Assembly (NCBI GenBank): GCA_004352715.1
Contig: SCFE01000040.1
Span: forward strand, 1,406,067 to 1,470,066
Length of the DNA: 64,000 nt
Reading direction: 5' to 3'
From: Hofstenia miamia
Lineage: Eukaryota; Xenacoelomorpha; Acoela
The notes below the pieces were generated by a model. The model saw nothing but the letters and a program-made list of their open reading frames with translations, made no database searches and had not been told where the DNA came from. Every line of letters begins with the position of its first letter. Position 1 is the stretch's first letter. The translations under genes and the position numbers were made by a program. This document shows positions 12,227 to 23,547 of the stretch, piece after piece.

Positions 12227-13014
12227 TTATTCAACAACTTGTACTAGAAATTTCATAGTAATTTATAATTAGCCTGTACGATAAATTGTATAGGTTTTTT
12301 CTATTGCAATGTATTTGTATGTTTTTTGACGCTATTCGATAAATTACCCCCTTCAATAGTCAATGCCTGAATAAATAATTTCTTATCTTATCTCATCTTT
12401 TTAATTCAGCCAAAAAAAATAAACCCAAACAAAATCCGCACTGTAGAGATGATGCAAGCATACATTCCCCAACATATACACAACAAAGGGAGTTTTCTCT
12501 GAACATAAAGAGGGAATTTTTAATGATAATATCAACTCTAAAAGCTGTTGTAAATGGAGAGGCTATCCGCCCTTCACATTCACCCAATCAGGAAAACCCG
12601 AAACAAAAACGAAATATTTTTAATTGCATGATAACTAAGGGTGGAAATGTGTACAGATTTTCATACCCAATCCACACCGGCAAATTTATAAAAACTCTGT
12701 AACCAATCCATAAACACACCCACAGGTTTCTAAAGTAAATATAAGCGTATTAGCGTTGAAAAAAAGTACTTTTCCCATCGAAAATATTTTATATTGCAAA
12801 ATAGACCACCATGCGACATACACACTATGATTTATTTCTGCAATGTAGTCGTTAACTTAATGTTTGTTGTGTGGTAGCATATACTTCTGTATAAGATATT
12901 GAAACGACGCAGAAATATCATTTGCTTACAAATGCAACCCTGCAATATGAAAAGTCGTTCAAAATGCTTTATTGTCAAATATTCTCAATTTTCGAAAAAA
13001 AGTTGCCCGAAAAC

Positions 13015-13125
13015 GACGATTAGTGATAATGTTGCTGACACCTTTGCAGTTAGTATATCATATGCAGCATAGGAAAAGATAAAAAGCACAAAGAATTTCT
13101 TTCTTTTCCGGGCATTTCTTTCACT
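13015..13125 (+). pseudogene. M13 peptidase remnant
   Basis: Closely matches 8770-8880 of the intact locus (GCTGACACCTT, AGTATATCATATGCAGCATA, AAGCACAAAGAATTT), so it covers the ENIAD region and what follows. A TAG replaces the tyrosine codon after the GCAGCA run, and the rest of the gene is missing. It marks the decayed duplicate. Confidence 0.8.
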
Positions 13126-13234
13126 ATTCATGTAGAGGAAGATTTATCAAAGTTGGAAACCAAGTGGAACAAAGCAAACAATGAGACATTAATACATTTG
13201 TATTTTCCAGTTCAAATTCAATAAAACTTTTGTG

Positions 13235-13274
<40 letters not shown>
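13235..13274. repeat. (AAT)n microsatellite at LINE 3' end
   Basis: About 13 AAT units on the plus strand. Read on the minus strand it is the (ATT)n tail of the LINE that extends to higher coordinates. Confidence 0.9.
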
Positions 13275-13276
<2 letters not shown>

Positions 13277-14280
13277 GTCAAAGCAATATATTTGCTAACA
13301 AATACAATTAAAATACAAACTAAATATAAAATATCTAATAATAACTTTGTGTGTGTCTATGTACGTAGTGAGTTCAGTGTAAAAAATCAGTATTTGTGTT
13401 TAGTATGTTTGTGTCTCTGATTGTTTTTTGTCGGTGTAAAAGTACAATTTTTAATTTTTTCTACATTTTTTATAATTTTTTCTACTCTAATATTATTTTC
13501 GAAATCATTCCAAATATTAAAGACTGCTCGGTGAAAACTAGGATAGGAAATACTGCTGCAAATAAATCTATGTGATCATTGTTTTCCTTTTAGTATTTTG
13601 CAAGAAAAGAATGTGCTTCTCGGCCATATTAATGCTAAAATAAAATTGAAGTTGCATGGAATTGTACTTGATATAGCGGGAATAATATATTATACTTTCG
13701 TCTGTATTCACTAACATGATCATGCTTACGTGCAAAATTTAATGTTTTTAATGGCCAATTAAAAGTTTTTAATAATAAATAGGGGATTTATAAATAAAAA
13801 TGAACAATAATATGTAATTGCGATAAACAAAAGGCTTGTAATAATTGAACGTGATAATCTGGTCCTAAATTTCTGAGGTGGTATAAGCCATTTTTGTAAC
13901 TTTTTTTAGTAAAAGTTTCTCAAATTTTAAATCTTTGTCAATATCTACACATAAATATGTAACAATTAATTCGATCTTGTTTGATATTTCTATTACGGAA
14001 TTGGGGGAAAATATAAGCAATTTGTTTTCTATTTTTTAAAGAATATTTAATTGAATTTAATAATTAATTGAAAGATTTTCAATATCACTTTGTAAATGTT
14101 TTGTAGCCCTAAATGCATCATTATTTGTACTTATGTATCATCAGCAAATTGATATATTTCACTATGATTTTCATATATTGCAAATAAAATTGAGTCTAAG
14201 TACTGTGCCTTGAGCCACCCCGCGATCGGTTGTAATATATTCAGATTTCATATTATTCATTTAAGCAAGTTGTTTTCTAT

Positions 14281-14567
14281 TGCCGACAAATATGTCCCCT
14301 TTCAAAATATAGCTCTATTTAGAAAAAAAACAATTCAAATGTCGCAAATGACGACGTGGTATTATATTTATACTAATAAACAAATATATAAAAATTAACG
14401 TATATTTCATAAATATAACGCATTTTATGATAAAAAATCATAAAAAAATCAATAATACCTAATTGGAACAAGGTCTCATCCTTAAAGGGTTAAACGAAGC
14501 ATACGCGCATGAAATTTGTCCAGTATAACTAGACATATAATACCACGTCGTCATTTGCGACATTTGA
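14281..14567. mobile_element. truncated copy of the piggyBac-type MITE at an assembly join
   Basis: Identical in appearance to 15415-15701 but lacking the outer 14 bp on the left, and cut off by the N at 14568. On its left it abuts LINE sequence (TTGTTTTCTAT) at a point different from the true insertion site. That chimeric junction looks like an assembly artefact. Confidence 0.7.
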
Positions 14568-14568
14568 N
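14568..14568. other. single-N assembly join
   Basis: The 327 bases after this N (14569-14895) repeat 13690-14016 almost exactly (one G/A difference seen). Confidence 0.85.
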
Positions 14569-15400
14569 TTATACTTTCGTCTGTATTCACTAACATGATC
14601 ATGCTTACGTGCAAAATTTAATGTTTTTAATGACCAATTAAAAGTTTTTAATAATAAATAGGGGATTTATAAATAAAAATGAACAATAATATGTAATTGC
14701 GATAAACAAAAGGCTTGTAATAATTGAACGTGATAATCTGGTCCTAAATTTCTGAGGTGGTATAAGCCATTTTTGTAACTTTTTTTAGTAAAAGTTTCTC
14801 AAATTTTAAATCTTTGTCAATATCTACACATAAATATGTAACAATTAATTCGATCTTGTTTGATATTTCTATTACGGAATTGGGGGAAAATATAATGAAT
14901 TGCATTCTTCAATATAACATTTTAATTGATTGAATTTTTAATAATTAATTGAAAGATTTTCAATATCACTTTGTAAATGTTTTGTAGCCCTAAATGCATC
15001 ATTATTTGTACTTATTAAGCCAGTATCATCAGCAAATTGATATATTTCACTATGATTTTCATATATTGCAAATAAAATTGAGTCTAAGTACTGTGCCTTG
15101 AGCCACCCCGCGATCGGTTGTAATATATTCAGATTTCATATTATTCATTTAAGCAAGTTGTTTTCTATTTTCTAAAGAACTTAATTGAATTTTTAATAAT
15201 TAATTGAAAGATTTTCAATATCACTTTGTAAATGTTTTGTAGCCCTAAATGCATCATTATTTGTACTTATGTATCATCAGCAAATTGATATATTTCACTA
15301 TGATTTTCATATATTGCAAATAAAATTGAGTCTAAGTACTGTGCCTTGAGCCACCCCGCGATCGGTTGTAATATATTCAGATTTCATATTATTCATTTAA

Positions 15401-15769
15401 CCCTTAAAGGACGATGCCGACAAATATGTCCCCTTTCAAAATATAGCTCTATTTAGAAAAAAAACAATTCAAATGTCGCAAATGACGACGTGGTATTATA
15501 TTTATACTAATAAACAAATATATAAAAATTAACGTATATTTCATAAATATAACGCATTTTATGATAAAAAATCATAAAAAAATCAATAATACCTAATTGG
15601 AACAAGGTCTCATCCTTAAAGGGTTAAACGAAGCATACGCGCATGAAATTTGTCCAGTATAACTAGACATATAATACCACGTCGTCATTTGCGACATTTG
15701 AATTGTTTTTTTTCTAAATAGAGCTATATTTTGAAAGGGGACATATTTGTCGGCATCGTCCTTTAAGGG
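15401..15769. mobile_element. 369-bp MITE with piggyBac hallmarks
   Basis: TTAA flanks both ends (15397-15400 and 15770-15773). The ends read CCCTTAAAGGACGATGCCGA and its exact inverse, and the inverted repeats run for about 100 bp. TTAA target plus CCC/GGG termini are typical of piggyBac. The LINE block at 15121-15180 holds the same site with a single TTAA (ATTCATTTAAGCAAGTTG), which is the empty site. No transposase is encoded, so it is non-autonomous. Confidence 0.9.
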
Positions 15770-16750
15770 TTAAGCAAGTTGTTTTCTATTTTCTAAAGAA
15801 CTTAATTGAATTTTGTTGAAATCCGTAATTCTTAAGTTTAATCGTCAAAATTTCAAAATTTGCTTAATTCTAGAAGGGCTATGCAACTGGATTTATTTTG
15901 AGATTAATTTGGAGGATATTTTTTCAGTAATTGAAATAATTGCACCACTTGTACTATACTTAGCGCCGAACCATATTGTTTAGATGATAAGGACATTCTC
16001 AGATGCAAGATATTGGTTGATTTGAATTGAATGTGCAATATTTTTTCGAATAATTTACTAAAAGGGTGTGTTATTGATATTGGCATATAATTTTTAGCAA
16101 TGAAGGGATTTTCATTTTTATACAAAGGTGTTATATCTGACTTTTTCATTATCTCCGGAAATTCATTTTCAATTATACATTGATTAAATGCAAATGATAG
16201 ATGGTCACCAAATATATGACAAATTTTCTAATAATAAAATAAGGTAAATGAGTGGAACGTGAAGATTTATTTACGTCTAAATTTTGTATAAGGGGTTTTA
16301 ATTCTCTGAAACGTTGACTTGAAATTTGACTGATAGAGTAGTCTTAGGAAAAATGAGGTTACCTAACTTCTTAAGTGTCTGATTTAAATGATTTAGTATC
16401 ATTTTTATCGGTAATTTTGTTATTATCAATATAAATTTCTGAAATGTCAATTTTGAGCCCATTCAATTTTCCAATGAAACTGTTTAAAAATTTCCACTTT
16501 TCTTAGAAGAATTTAAGTTTTCAAAAAATTCCGTTGTTCTAAAGCTGAATTTTTAGCGCGTAAGTACTTAATTAATTTCTTTGATCTTTCGTAATGAGTC
16601 CAATTTATTTCAGCCTCATTAGCTTTAGCTAGTTCAAAGAGTTTCTGCTTGATATTCATCATCATGATTTGTTGATTACCTTGCGGGTTTTTAGCGGTGC
16701 TACTTTGCTTAGGGTTTCATTGATCTGTGCCACAATGTAATTTAACACAC

Positions 16751-18055
16751 AGGAACCAAAATTTAGAGTAAAAATATAGTCGAATAGAACATCTTAAGGT
16801 AAATTTTTTATGATTTCGTCTGAATAATTTTTGAAATCCCTAGAACAAAATGTTTTAAATTTAGAAACTTAACTTGAATCCTCCTAATATAAATACAGAG
16901 TGCGTGATCACTAGGGTGACCAAATTTTAAGCTTAAAAATGAGAAATTTTAACATAACACTTAGGCAATTTTAACTTTATTTTAACCTAACTGTAAACAT
17001 GTTAATTTGGTAGTATACTATATGCGGTCAAGGTTATGCTTTTAACGAAAGACAACGAAAGAATTTATTGAGAATGATTATAGTGAAAATGATTCGCTAG
17101 GAATGGGACAACCAACTTCCGTAAACAACCTTTTCATCACAGGATGTCGCAATTACTTCAATGGAATGTTTTCGGATAAAAAGGATTTAACAATTAATTT
17201 GGACTGTTGCGCTTGTTTGGAATAATGAAAGTTTCCGACGATGTTGATGGCGTTGCAATGAATTTCAACTAATGTTTGTTAGATTTGCGATGACTTTCAA
17301 TGAAATGTCTACTCAAATTTAACAGTCACACAACACAGTTTGCAAAACAAATCGTTTCTAGGTGTTTTGTAAATTCTTTAGAATAAGCATCGCATATAAG
17401 CTGTACTTTGGAGCAGTGGCCGCTCGTGCTTTCAAAAGCTAGGCAAGCAAATATTTTTAAGCAACCAAGCTAGTATAAATAATAAACTATGAAAAATATA
17501 GTTATATGTGAAATACCCGAGGGCGATTTTTTCAAAAAGATATTTGTAATATTATTATAGAAGTAAGATTAGTCCTGCAGTTCATTTAGTAAAACATTTT
17601 CAAGAAAAATTGCTAATAATTTCTTTAGTTTTTTGTCCTCTAATCAGTTACTCTTGAATTTGTTTAAATTTGCTTTAAACAGAAAATAATCATTTTAGCT
17701 AAGGAAGTCGACAAATCATGCATTTCAAAATATCGAATACGAATTTTATCGATTTACAATTGGAGCCATGCCAATGATAGCAAATTTGAGATTAATTGCA
17801 AAGTTTTTCAAGATTGCGAAAATTATAGTAGAAATTTAGAGCAGAAAATGGCAGTTGAGGGCAATAATAATTCTATAAAACGGCATTTGCATAGGGATGT
17901 GAAACTGGCCTGCATTTGAGAGCATATGCATATGACGCCAATTTATATCGAAATATGTCGTTCTTAAATTATCCAAGTTTCATTTGATTGTTGAAAAAAT
18001 TGCTTGCACATTATTAGAAAAAATTCGTTTTGCATTAACAATTTCTATAAATTTT
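16751..18055. other. AT-rich stretch before the gap
   Basis: No coding region or repeat with clear ends recognised. Confidence 0.4.
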
Positions 18056-19055
18056 NNNNNNNNNNNNNNNNNNNNNNNNNNNNNNNNNNNNNNNNNNNNN
18101 NNNNNNNNNNNNNNNNNNNNNNNNNNNNNNNNNNNNNNNNNNNNNNNNNNNNNNNNNNNNNNNNNNNNNNNNNNNNNNNNNNNNNNNNNNNNNNNNNNNN
18201 NNNNNNNNNNNNNNNNNNNNNNNNNNNNNNNNNNNNNNNNNNNNNNNNNNNNNNNNNNNNNNNNNNNNNNNNNNNNNNNNNNNNNNNNNNNNNNNNNNNN
18301 NNNNNNNNNNNNNNNNNNNNNNNNNNNNNNNNNNNNNNNNNNNNNNNNNNNNNNNNNNNNNNNNNNNNNNNNNNNNNNNNNNNNNNNNNNNNNNNNNNNN
18401 NNNNNNNNNNNNNNNNNNNNNNNNNNNNNNNNNNNNNNNNNNNNNNNNNNNNNNNNNNNNNNNNNNNNNNNNNNNNNNNNNNNNNNNNNNNNNNNNNNNN
18501 NNNNNNNNNNNNNNNNNNNNNNNNNNNNNNNNNNNNNNNNNNNNNNNNNNNNNNNNNNNNNNNNNNNNNNNNNNNNNNNNNNNNNNNNNNNNNNNNNNNN
18601 NNNNNNNNNNNNNNNNNNNNNNNNNNNNNNNNNNNNNNNNNNNNNNNNNNNNNNNNNNNNNNNNNNNNNNNNNNNNNNNNNNNNNNNNNNNNNNNNNNNN
18701 NNNNNNNNNNNNNNNNNNNNNNNNNNNNNNNNNNNNNNNNNNNNNNNNNNNNNNNNNNNNNNNNNNNNNNNNNNNNNNNNNNNNNNNNNNNNNNNNNNNN
18801 NNNNNNNNNNNNNNNNNNNNNNNNNNNNNNNNNNNNNNNNNNNNNNNNNNNNNNNNNNNNNNNNNNNNNNNNNNNNNNNNNNNNNNNNNNNNNNNNNNNN
18901 NNNNNNNNNNNNNNNNNNNNNNNNNNNNNNNNNNNNNNNNNNNNNNNNNNNNNNNNNNNNNNNNNNNNNNNNNNNNNNNNNNNNNNNNNNNNNNNNNNNN
19001 NNNNNNNNNNNNNNNNNNNNNNNNNNNNNNNNNNNNNNNNNNNNNNNNNNNNNNN
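18056..19055. other. assembly gap of 1000 N
   Basis: An exact run of 1000 N, the round length used for gaps of unknown size. Any reading frame drawn across it is meaningless. Confidence 0.98.
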
Positions 19056-19679
19056 CTGAAAAATTCTTACATCGTCTGGTTGAAATGTCAGCTGCTATCC
19101 CAAATAATCCCTTTGTAACTTCCTTTCTGTAATGCTTACTGAATGAGTTCATTCGCTTTCTATGGTCAAATTATTATTTTATAATGAAAATATAGGCACG
19201 TAACCAAGCAAAAACATATTGGTTGCTAAGCATTTTTCAAGTAGGGGGGTTGTGAAAAATGCTTTATTACCAGTAAATAATACCTTTTCTGCATCCAATT
19301 TTAGCAGAATTGTTTAGAGGAATGCTCATTAGTTGTCTCATGCAAATTTTGAGATATGGTATAGTTTGTCAATTTTCACCACTATCCTGCCACTAATTCT
19401 ACCTTAAGCATTTGTACAAGGATAAAAAATGCGAAAAAGTCATTATCCCAGATAGGAGCCTTGCTCAAATATATTCTGTTTCTGGCACTGGTTGAATAGA
19501 GCAATGTTTCTGATTGATATTTAAATAATATCATGTTTACTTTTGGGTTATTATATGGAACGAAAATACTTCGCCTGAGTCTTTTGCAACAACAGTGTTT
19601 CGATCAATGCGAAGCAATGAACGGACTGCTTGCCTTGCTAGCTAAATCTTCGCGCAATGAGATGAAGAAAGCGGATATA
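19056..19679. other. non-coding stretch after the gap
   Basis: No gene recognised. GC content rises toward the LINE fragment that follows. Confidence 0.35.
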
Positions 19680-20110
19680 ATTTAATCGTTTGAGCGAGCG
19701 TAGGTACAGCATTAAGGCATCTGCTTGCTGTGGCGCAGTAATTAAATATAGAGCAAGGGCAAAGTAGGCAAGAGACAATGTGAAGTTTGAGACCCAAGAA
19801 GGAAGATTCTACAAAGAACTAGATGCAGGAGAAAAGGCTACAGCTAAAGCAGGCGAGTACGCAGTAAAGTTCTGGGAGAATATATGGGGAAGGTTAAAGT
19901 AGTACCGGTAGTAGTAAGATCACTAGGAGCTAAGTAAGAAGCATAAGAGATACTTGGAGGAGTTGGGAGTGCCAAAGTAAGGAAGAGTGGTAGCACAGAA
20001 GGCAGCATTGTTTGGAACAGTTAGAGTCCTGAAGAAAGCTCTCAGACTCCCTGGGAACTGGTGAGTTCCCCGAGTTGAGAGAGATACCAGCATGAAGCTG
20101 TGAGAAGCAA
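19680..20110 (+). pseudogene. LINE 3' fragment, R4/Dong-like
   Basis: Broken plus-strand frames read FETQEGRFYKELDAGE and then KFWENIW, the pre-RT linker of R4/Dong-type elements. After a deletion they read VVPVVVRSLGAK, matching the VVPVVxGALG block near the C-terminus of that group. The reverse transcriptase core is missing. It runs directly into an (AAT)n tract. Dong-type elements are known to insert in TAA repeats, which fits. Confidence 0.6.
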
Positions 20111-20145
20111 CAATAATAATAATAATAAAAATAATAATAGTAATA
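20107..20145. repeat. (AAT)n-rich microsatellite
   Basis: Imperfect AAT units. It lies at the shared boundary of a plus-strand LINE 3' end and a minus-strand LINE 3' end. Confidence 0.8.
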
Positions 20146-20269
20146 TTAATAAGAGTCGAAGCAATATATTTGCCAAAAGTTACAATTTTAGAACTACAAA
20201 CTAAATAAAATAATATATAATAATAATAAATAATAAATGTCTGAGTGTGTTTGTAAGTGGTGAGATCAG

Positions 20270-21112
20270 CAAACCTGGACACGGTTGGGTTGATCCGTGC
20301 GGGTTTGCGTAATTTTATTGATGTCATGTTTGACGAGATTGACGAACAAGCCAGAAGGACATTGGAACAGATGCAGAGATAAATATTTACAGATGAATGC
20401 CTATGTCAGCCAAGTTTGCAAATTCGCCAAATTTCTGGGTCTGGTAGACGCAAAAATGTTCTCTGCTTCTATTATATTATGTCTCCAGAAAAATATTTGT
20501 GATACAATGTTCTTCCGCAGAAAGCGAAACGAGGAAGTCTGTCTTCTGAAAGTGTGAAACATCTAGTTGTTCTAAAGAAATCATTGTGAACATATTTTTA
20601 AATTGTTTTGTTACTGTTTACTTTTTCTCGATATGTGCAAACATAAAATATGGAGACGAAGAACTTTGAGTTGCGAGTTGAGCTAGGTCATGATGTTTGA
20701 GTTGCGGGTTGGGTTGGGTCTACTCTTCAACAGTTGAAGCAGACTTGTCAACGAGCCGAACCGAGCCGAGCTTGAGCAATTATTGGATATACAACAAGCC
20801 CAAAACGAGCCATTTTTAAGCAAAGCAAATTTATAATGCTGTTTATTAATTTGATTATGCAGATTTTTTTATTTTTTTATTCAATATGTCTTACTTATAA
20901 TCATATCTTAGAAATGTTTATTAAATAATAGGAATTAAAAAATTCTAAGAGCACAATGTGTTTAAAAAATATCCAGCTGAAACGAGCCTCGTTGAAGGAT
21001 TTTATGTGGCGAGCAGAGCCGAGCTTAGAAATTTCGGCTCGATGACAAGACTGAATTCAAGTGAACTGCGGGTTGGGTTGGGTTAAAAAATATTGACCCA
21101 TTTCCAGCTTTG
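20270..21112. mobile_element. hAT-like element, non-autonomous
   Basis: Ends are CAAACCTGGA and, inverted, CAAAGCTGGA. The flanks are GAGATCAG (20262-20269) and GAGCTCAG (21113-21120), an 8-bp target duplication with one mismatch. The related LINE at about 13370 lacks the insert. An 8-bp duplication with CA-starting termini suggests the hAT superfamily. It contains a second, smaller insertion at 20740-21053. An 86-codon frame at 20297-20557 has no recognised domain. Confidence 0.75.
20740..21053. mobile_element. nested hAT-like MITE, family with GAGCCGAGCC-rich ends
   Basis: Starts CAGACTTGTCAACGAGCCGA; the other end, inverted, starts CAGTCTTGTCATCGAGCCGA. The 8-bp flanks AGTTGAAG and AATTCAAG agree at 6 positions. 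The copy at 49292-49565 belongs to the same family. Confidence 0.75.
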
Positions 21113-22087
21113 GAGCTCAGTGTAAGAAATTAGTAAATGTGTTTAGCATGCTTGTATCTCCAATTGTGTTTTGTCGGTGTAAAAGCACAACTTTAAATTT
21201 TTTTCAAAATTTTTTTAAAATTTATTTCTCTTTAATCTCATTGTCTAAATTTTTTCAAATATTTGATGCTGCTCGATGAAAACAAGGATAGGAAATACTG
21301 CTGCAAATATATTTATGTGATCGTTGATTTACTTTTAAACAATTAGCAAGAAAATTCATTCATTCTCGGCCATATTTATATTTAAATAAAATTGAAGCTG
21401 AATGGAATTGTACTTGATATAGCGGGAAAAATATATTATACTTTCGTCTGTATTCACTAACATGATCATGCTTACGTGCAAAATTTAATGTTTTTAATGG
21501 CCAATTAAACGTTTTTGATAATAAATAGCGGCGTTTTGTGTAAAATTAATAAATAAAAACGGACAACAAAATGCATGCAATAATTGAACATGATAATCTG
21601 GTCCGAAATTTTTGAGATGGTATAAGTATTTAACGCCAGAAGCCATTTTTTGTATCTTTTTATTAGAAAATTATCAAATATTAACTTCTTTGTCATCATC
21701 AAAACCAAATATGTAACATAATTACTTTGTTTTATCTGAACGCTGTTAACAGTGACTATCATAAAGAAATCTCGAGAGTGGTTATACGTGCAAAATTTTC
21801 AAATGTGACAGATCACTTTTAACCAATCATCTGTCTAACCGTGGGCTATATCAAGGTGATACCTTGGCTATACCTTAATAAAATATTGCATAAAAAACAA
21901 GCAAGCTATTTATGTATTTAAGATAAAGCAAATACTTTCCAATCATTTGTTTTAATATAATGTATGAATGTTAGTTTGTTGTATTTGAACTATATGTATG
22001 ATCATTTGTAAATATCTGAAATGGGTGTTATAAGTTCCCTTTAACAACAGTACAAAAGTGCGTCTAAAACATTCATACACCCTTATA

Positions 22088-23310
22088 CAGTACTGGAAAT
22101 ATGTATTCGACCACTTTGCTATTTTGAATAAATAATGAACATTCATTGGATAGAGTGTGCCTAAAATTATACTAAGTGTTACTTTGATTAAGAAAGGAAA
22201 ATTTTTATGTCTAATACCATAAAATATGTTGAATAACAATTGGCTATTAATTTTTATTCAAAATTGGAAAACTTGTATTGGAAAAATGTATTCGGCCACA
22301 AGAAAAAATTTTAACAAATGTCAAATCCGAAAAACGTAAATTCAAAATAAGATACATAAATTAATAATTGATGCATTATAAGCATTTAGCAACAAAATTC
22401 TCTCTTCTAATATTTTGTAGGGTGTCCCTTTGAGTGAATAACAACTTCAATGTGATCAGGGATTAAAGCAAAATCTCTTTAAATAAAGCTGTTAGGAATG
22501 GCATAAAAGTCTTTCTTTATTGTGGTTCACAGCTCGTTTTCAGTGTGAAGAGTATGCTGTCCAATTCGATATTTGACCTCCTCTTTCCACATATTTTCCA
22601 TAATGTTAAGGTCTGGAGACTTGCCAGGCCAATCTGCAAGGATAGCCACCTTATTATTGTGGAGGAAATTTTTCATTTCTTTTGAGGTATGACATGGAGC
22701 ACCATTCTGCTGATATATTGATCACTTGTAAGGAGTGGCAAGAGTTCCTTTTCTATAATCCGAGCATATTAAAAGCTTAGGAGAGTACCAGTGATATGAA
22801 TAATCTTGCGAAAGCCACACTTCCATATTGCACCCCATACTATTACAGACTTCCCACCATAATTCATGGCAGTCCCCCGAGTAAGTTGAGGCAATAATCT
22901 AAACTTCTGCCCAGCTGGTCTCTTTATCAACATTCTTTTCGATGAGTATAGCTCAAATCTTGACTCATCTTAAAATAAAAAAAGACCAATGTTCAGATGA
23001 ATTGTCTCTCATTAAATTGGCCCAACTCAATCTGCGTAATCTTTGCTTTGAGGTTAAGAATGGCTTTCTGGAAGCCACGAAAGTTCCAATTGGGTACTTC
23101 TTCAGGATGCTTGGCACAGTTCTTGCTTTCACGAAGTGACCATCAGCCCATTCCTTGCGAAATTTTTGAGAGTTTTGTTGCATTGAAGGAAGCGATTTTT
23201 TCAGAATTTTGTAAAATGTATATATAAAAATGTTTAATAAATTGTTATTATAGGCTTCGAAAAAAGTTCCTTTTAATTCATTGTAGATTACACTGTGTAA
23301 CACAACATTT
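22088..23310 (-). pseudogene. Tc1-like transposase remnant
   Basis: On the minus strand, 23230-22965 reads FRKEWADGHFVKARTVPSIL, then KPFLTSKQRLRRLSWA. Near 22960-22900 it reads DESKFELYSSKRM, with an aspartate fitting the second catalytic residue. WGAI follows near 22830, and a PDLNIMENMW-like stretch near 22610 corresponds to the region of the last catalytic acidic residue. Frames are broken, and the N-terminal DNA-binding part is not clear. The left end, CAGTACTGGAAATATGTATT, sits next to a TA (22086-22087), the Tc1/mariner target. An internal partial repeat of that end occurs near 22272. No matching right terminus was found, so the element is probably truncated. Confidence 0.75.
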
Positions 23311-23547
23311 GTCCACCATTTAAAACCCCTTTTTTGTCAACATAAGTTGTGCACTGACAGAAATGAGTGCTGACGAAGTTCAGACTTCATTTCTGCATTA
23401 ACTAGATAAGTTTGTTAGATTTTTTGAATTTTGTAAAATTTTACATGCGATTTGTAGCATCTTTTTCACAATCTGAATATAAACAACAGAATTTCTGTTA
23501 AATCATGATTTCACTATACTGTCCTTTAAAGCGATCCTCAAATGATT

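Larger units (their letters stand above)
11040..13230. repeat. segmental duplication, decayed copy
   Basis: The same-order counterpart of 5285-9230: flank blocks at 11040-11117 and 12230-12930, a peptidase fragment at 13015-13125 and the AATAAA region at 13220. It has lost almost all of the peptidase coding sequence and gained the CACTA-like insertion at 11118-12226. Confidence 0.8.
13275..16750 (-). pseudogene. LINE reverse transcriptase, broken, with internal tandem copies
   Basis: Reading leftwards on the minus strand, about 16480-16690 is the pre-RT linker (KLFELAKANEAEINW, ERSKKLIKYLRAKNSALEQR). Positions 16149-15904 are the fingers (KKSDITPLYKNENPFIAKNY, FSKLFEKILHIQF). Positions 15390-14930 carry RGVAQGTVL and YQFADDT, the motif B and catalytic region. 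The 3' end lies at the (ATT)n tail. The palm block (about 250 bp) occurs three times, near 14040-14280, 14930-15180 and 15181-15400. Part of this repetition is probably an assembly effect around the N at 14568. Stops and frame changes abound. The tail is shared with the copy at 20146-21790. The clade is not certain; CR1/Jockey-like is plausible. Confidence 0.75.
20146..21790 (-). pseudogene. LINE 3' region, second copy, interrupted by hAT-like insert
   Basis: Positions 20146-20269 match about 13272-13370 (AGTCGAAGCAATATATTTGC against AGTCAAAGCAATATATTTGC). Positions 21113-21790 match about 13370-13900 (GGAATTGTACTTGATATAGC, CACTAACATGATCATGCTTA). The interval 20270-21112 is absent from the first copy and is an insertion. 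Only 3' non-coding and terminal sequence is present. Confidence 0.75.

Noticed and set aside
17980-19152. Long open frames on both strands across 18056-19055
   Set aside because: They consist almost wholly of undetermined bases in an assembly gap.
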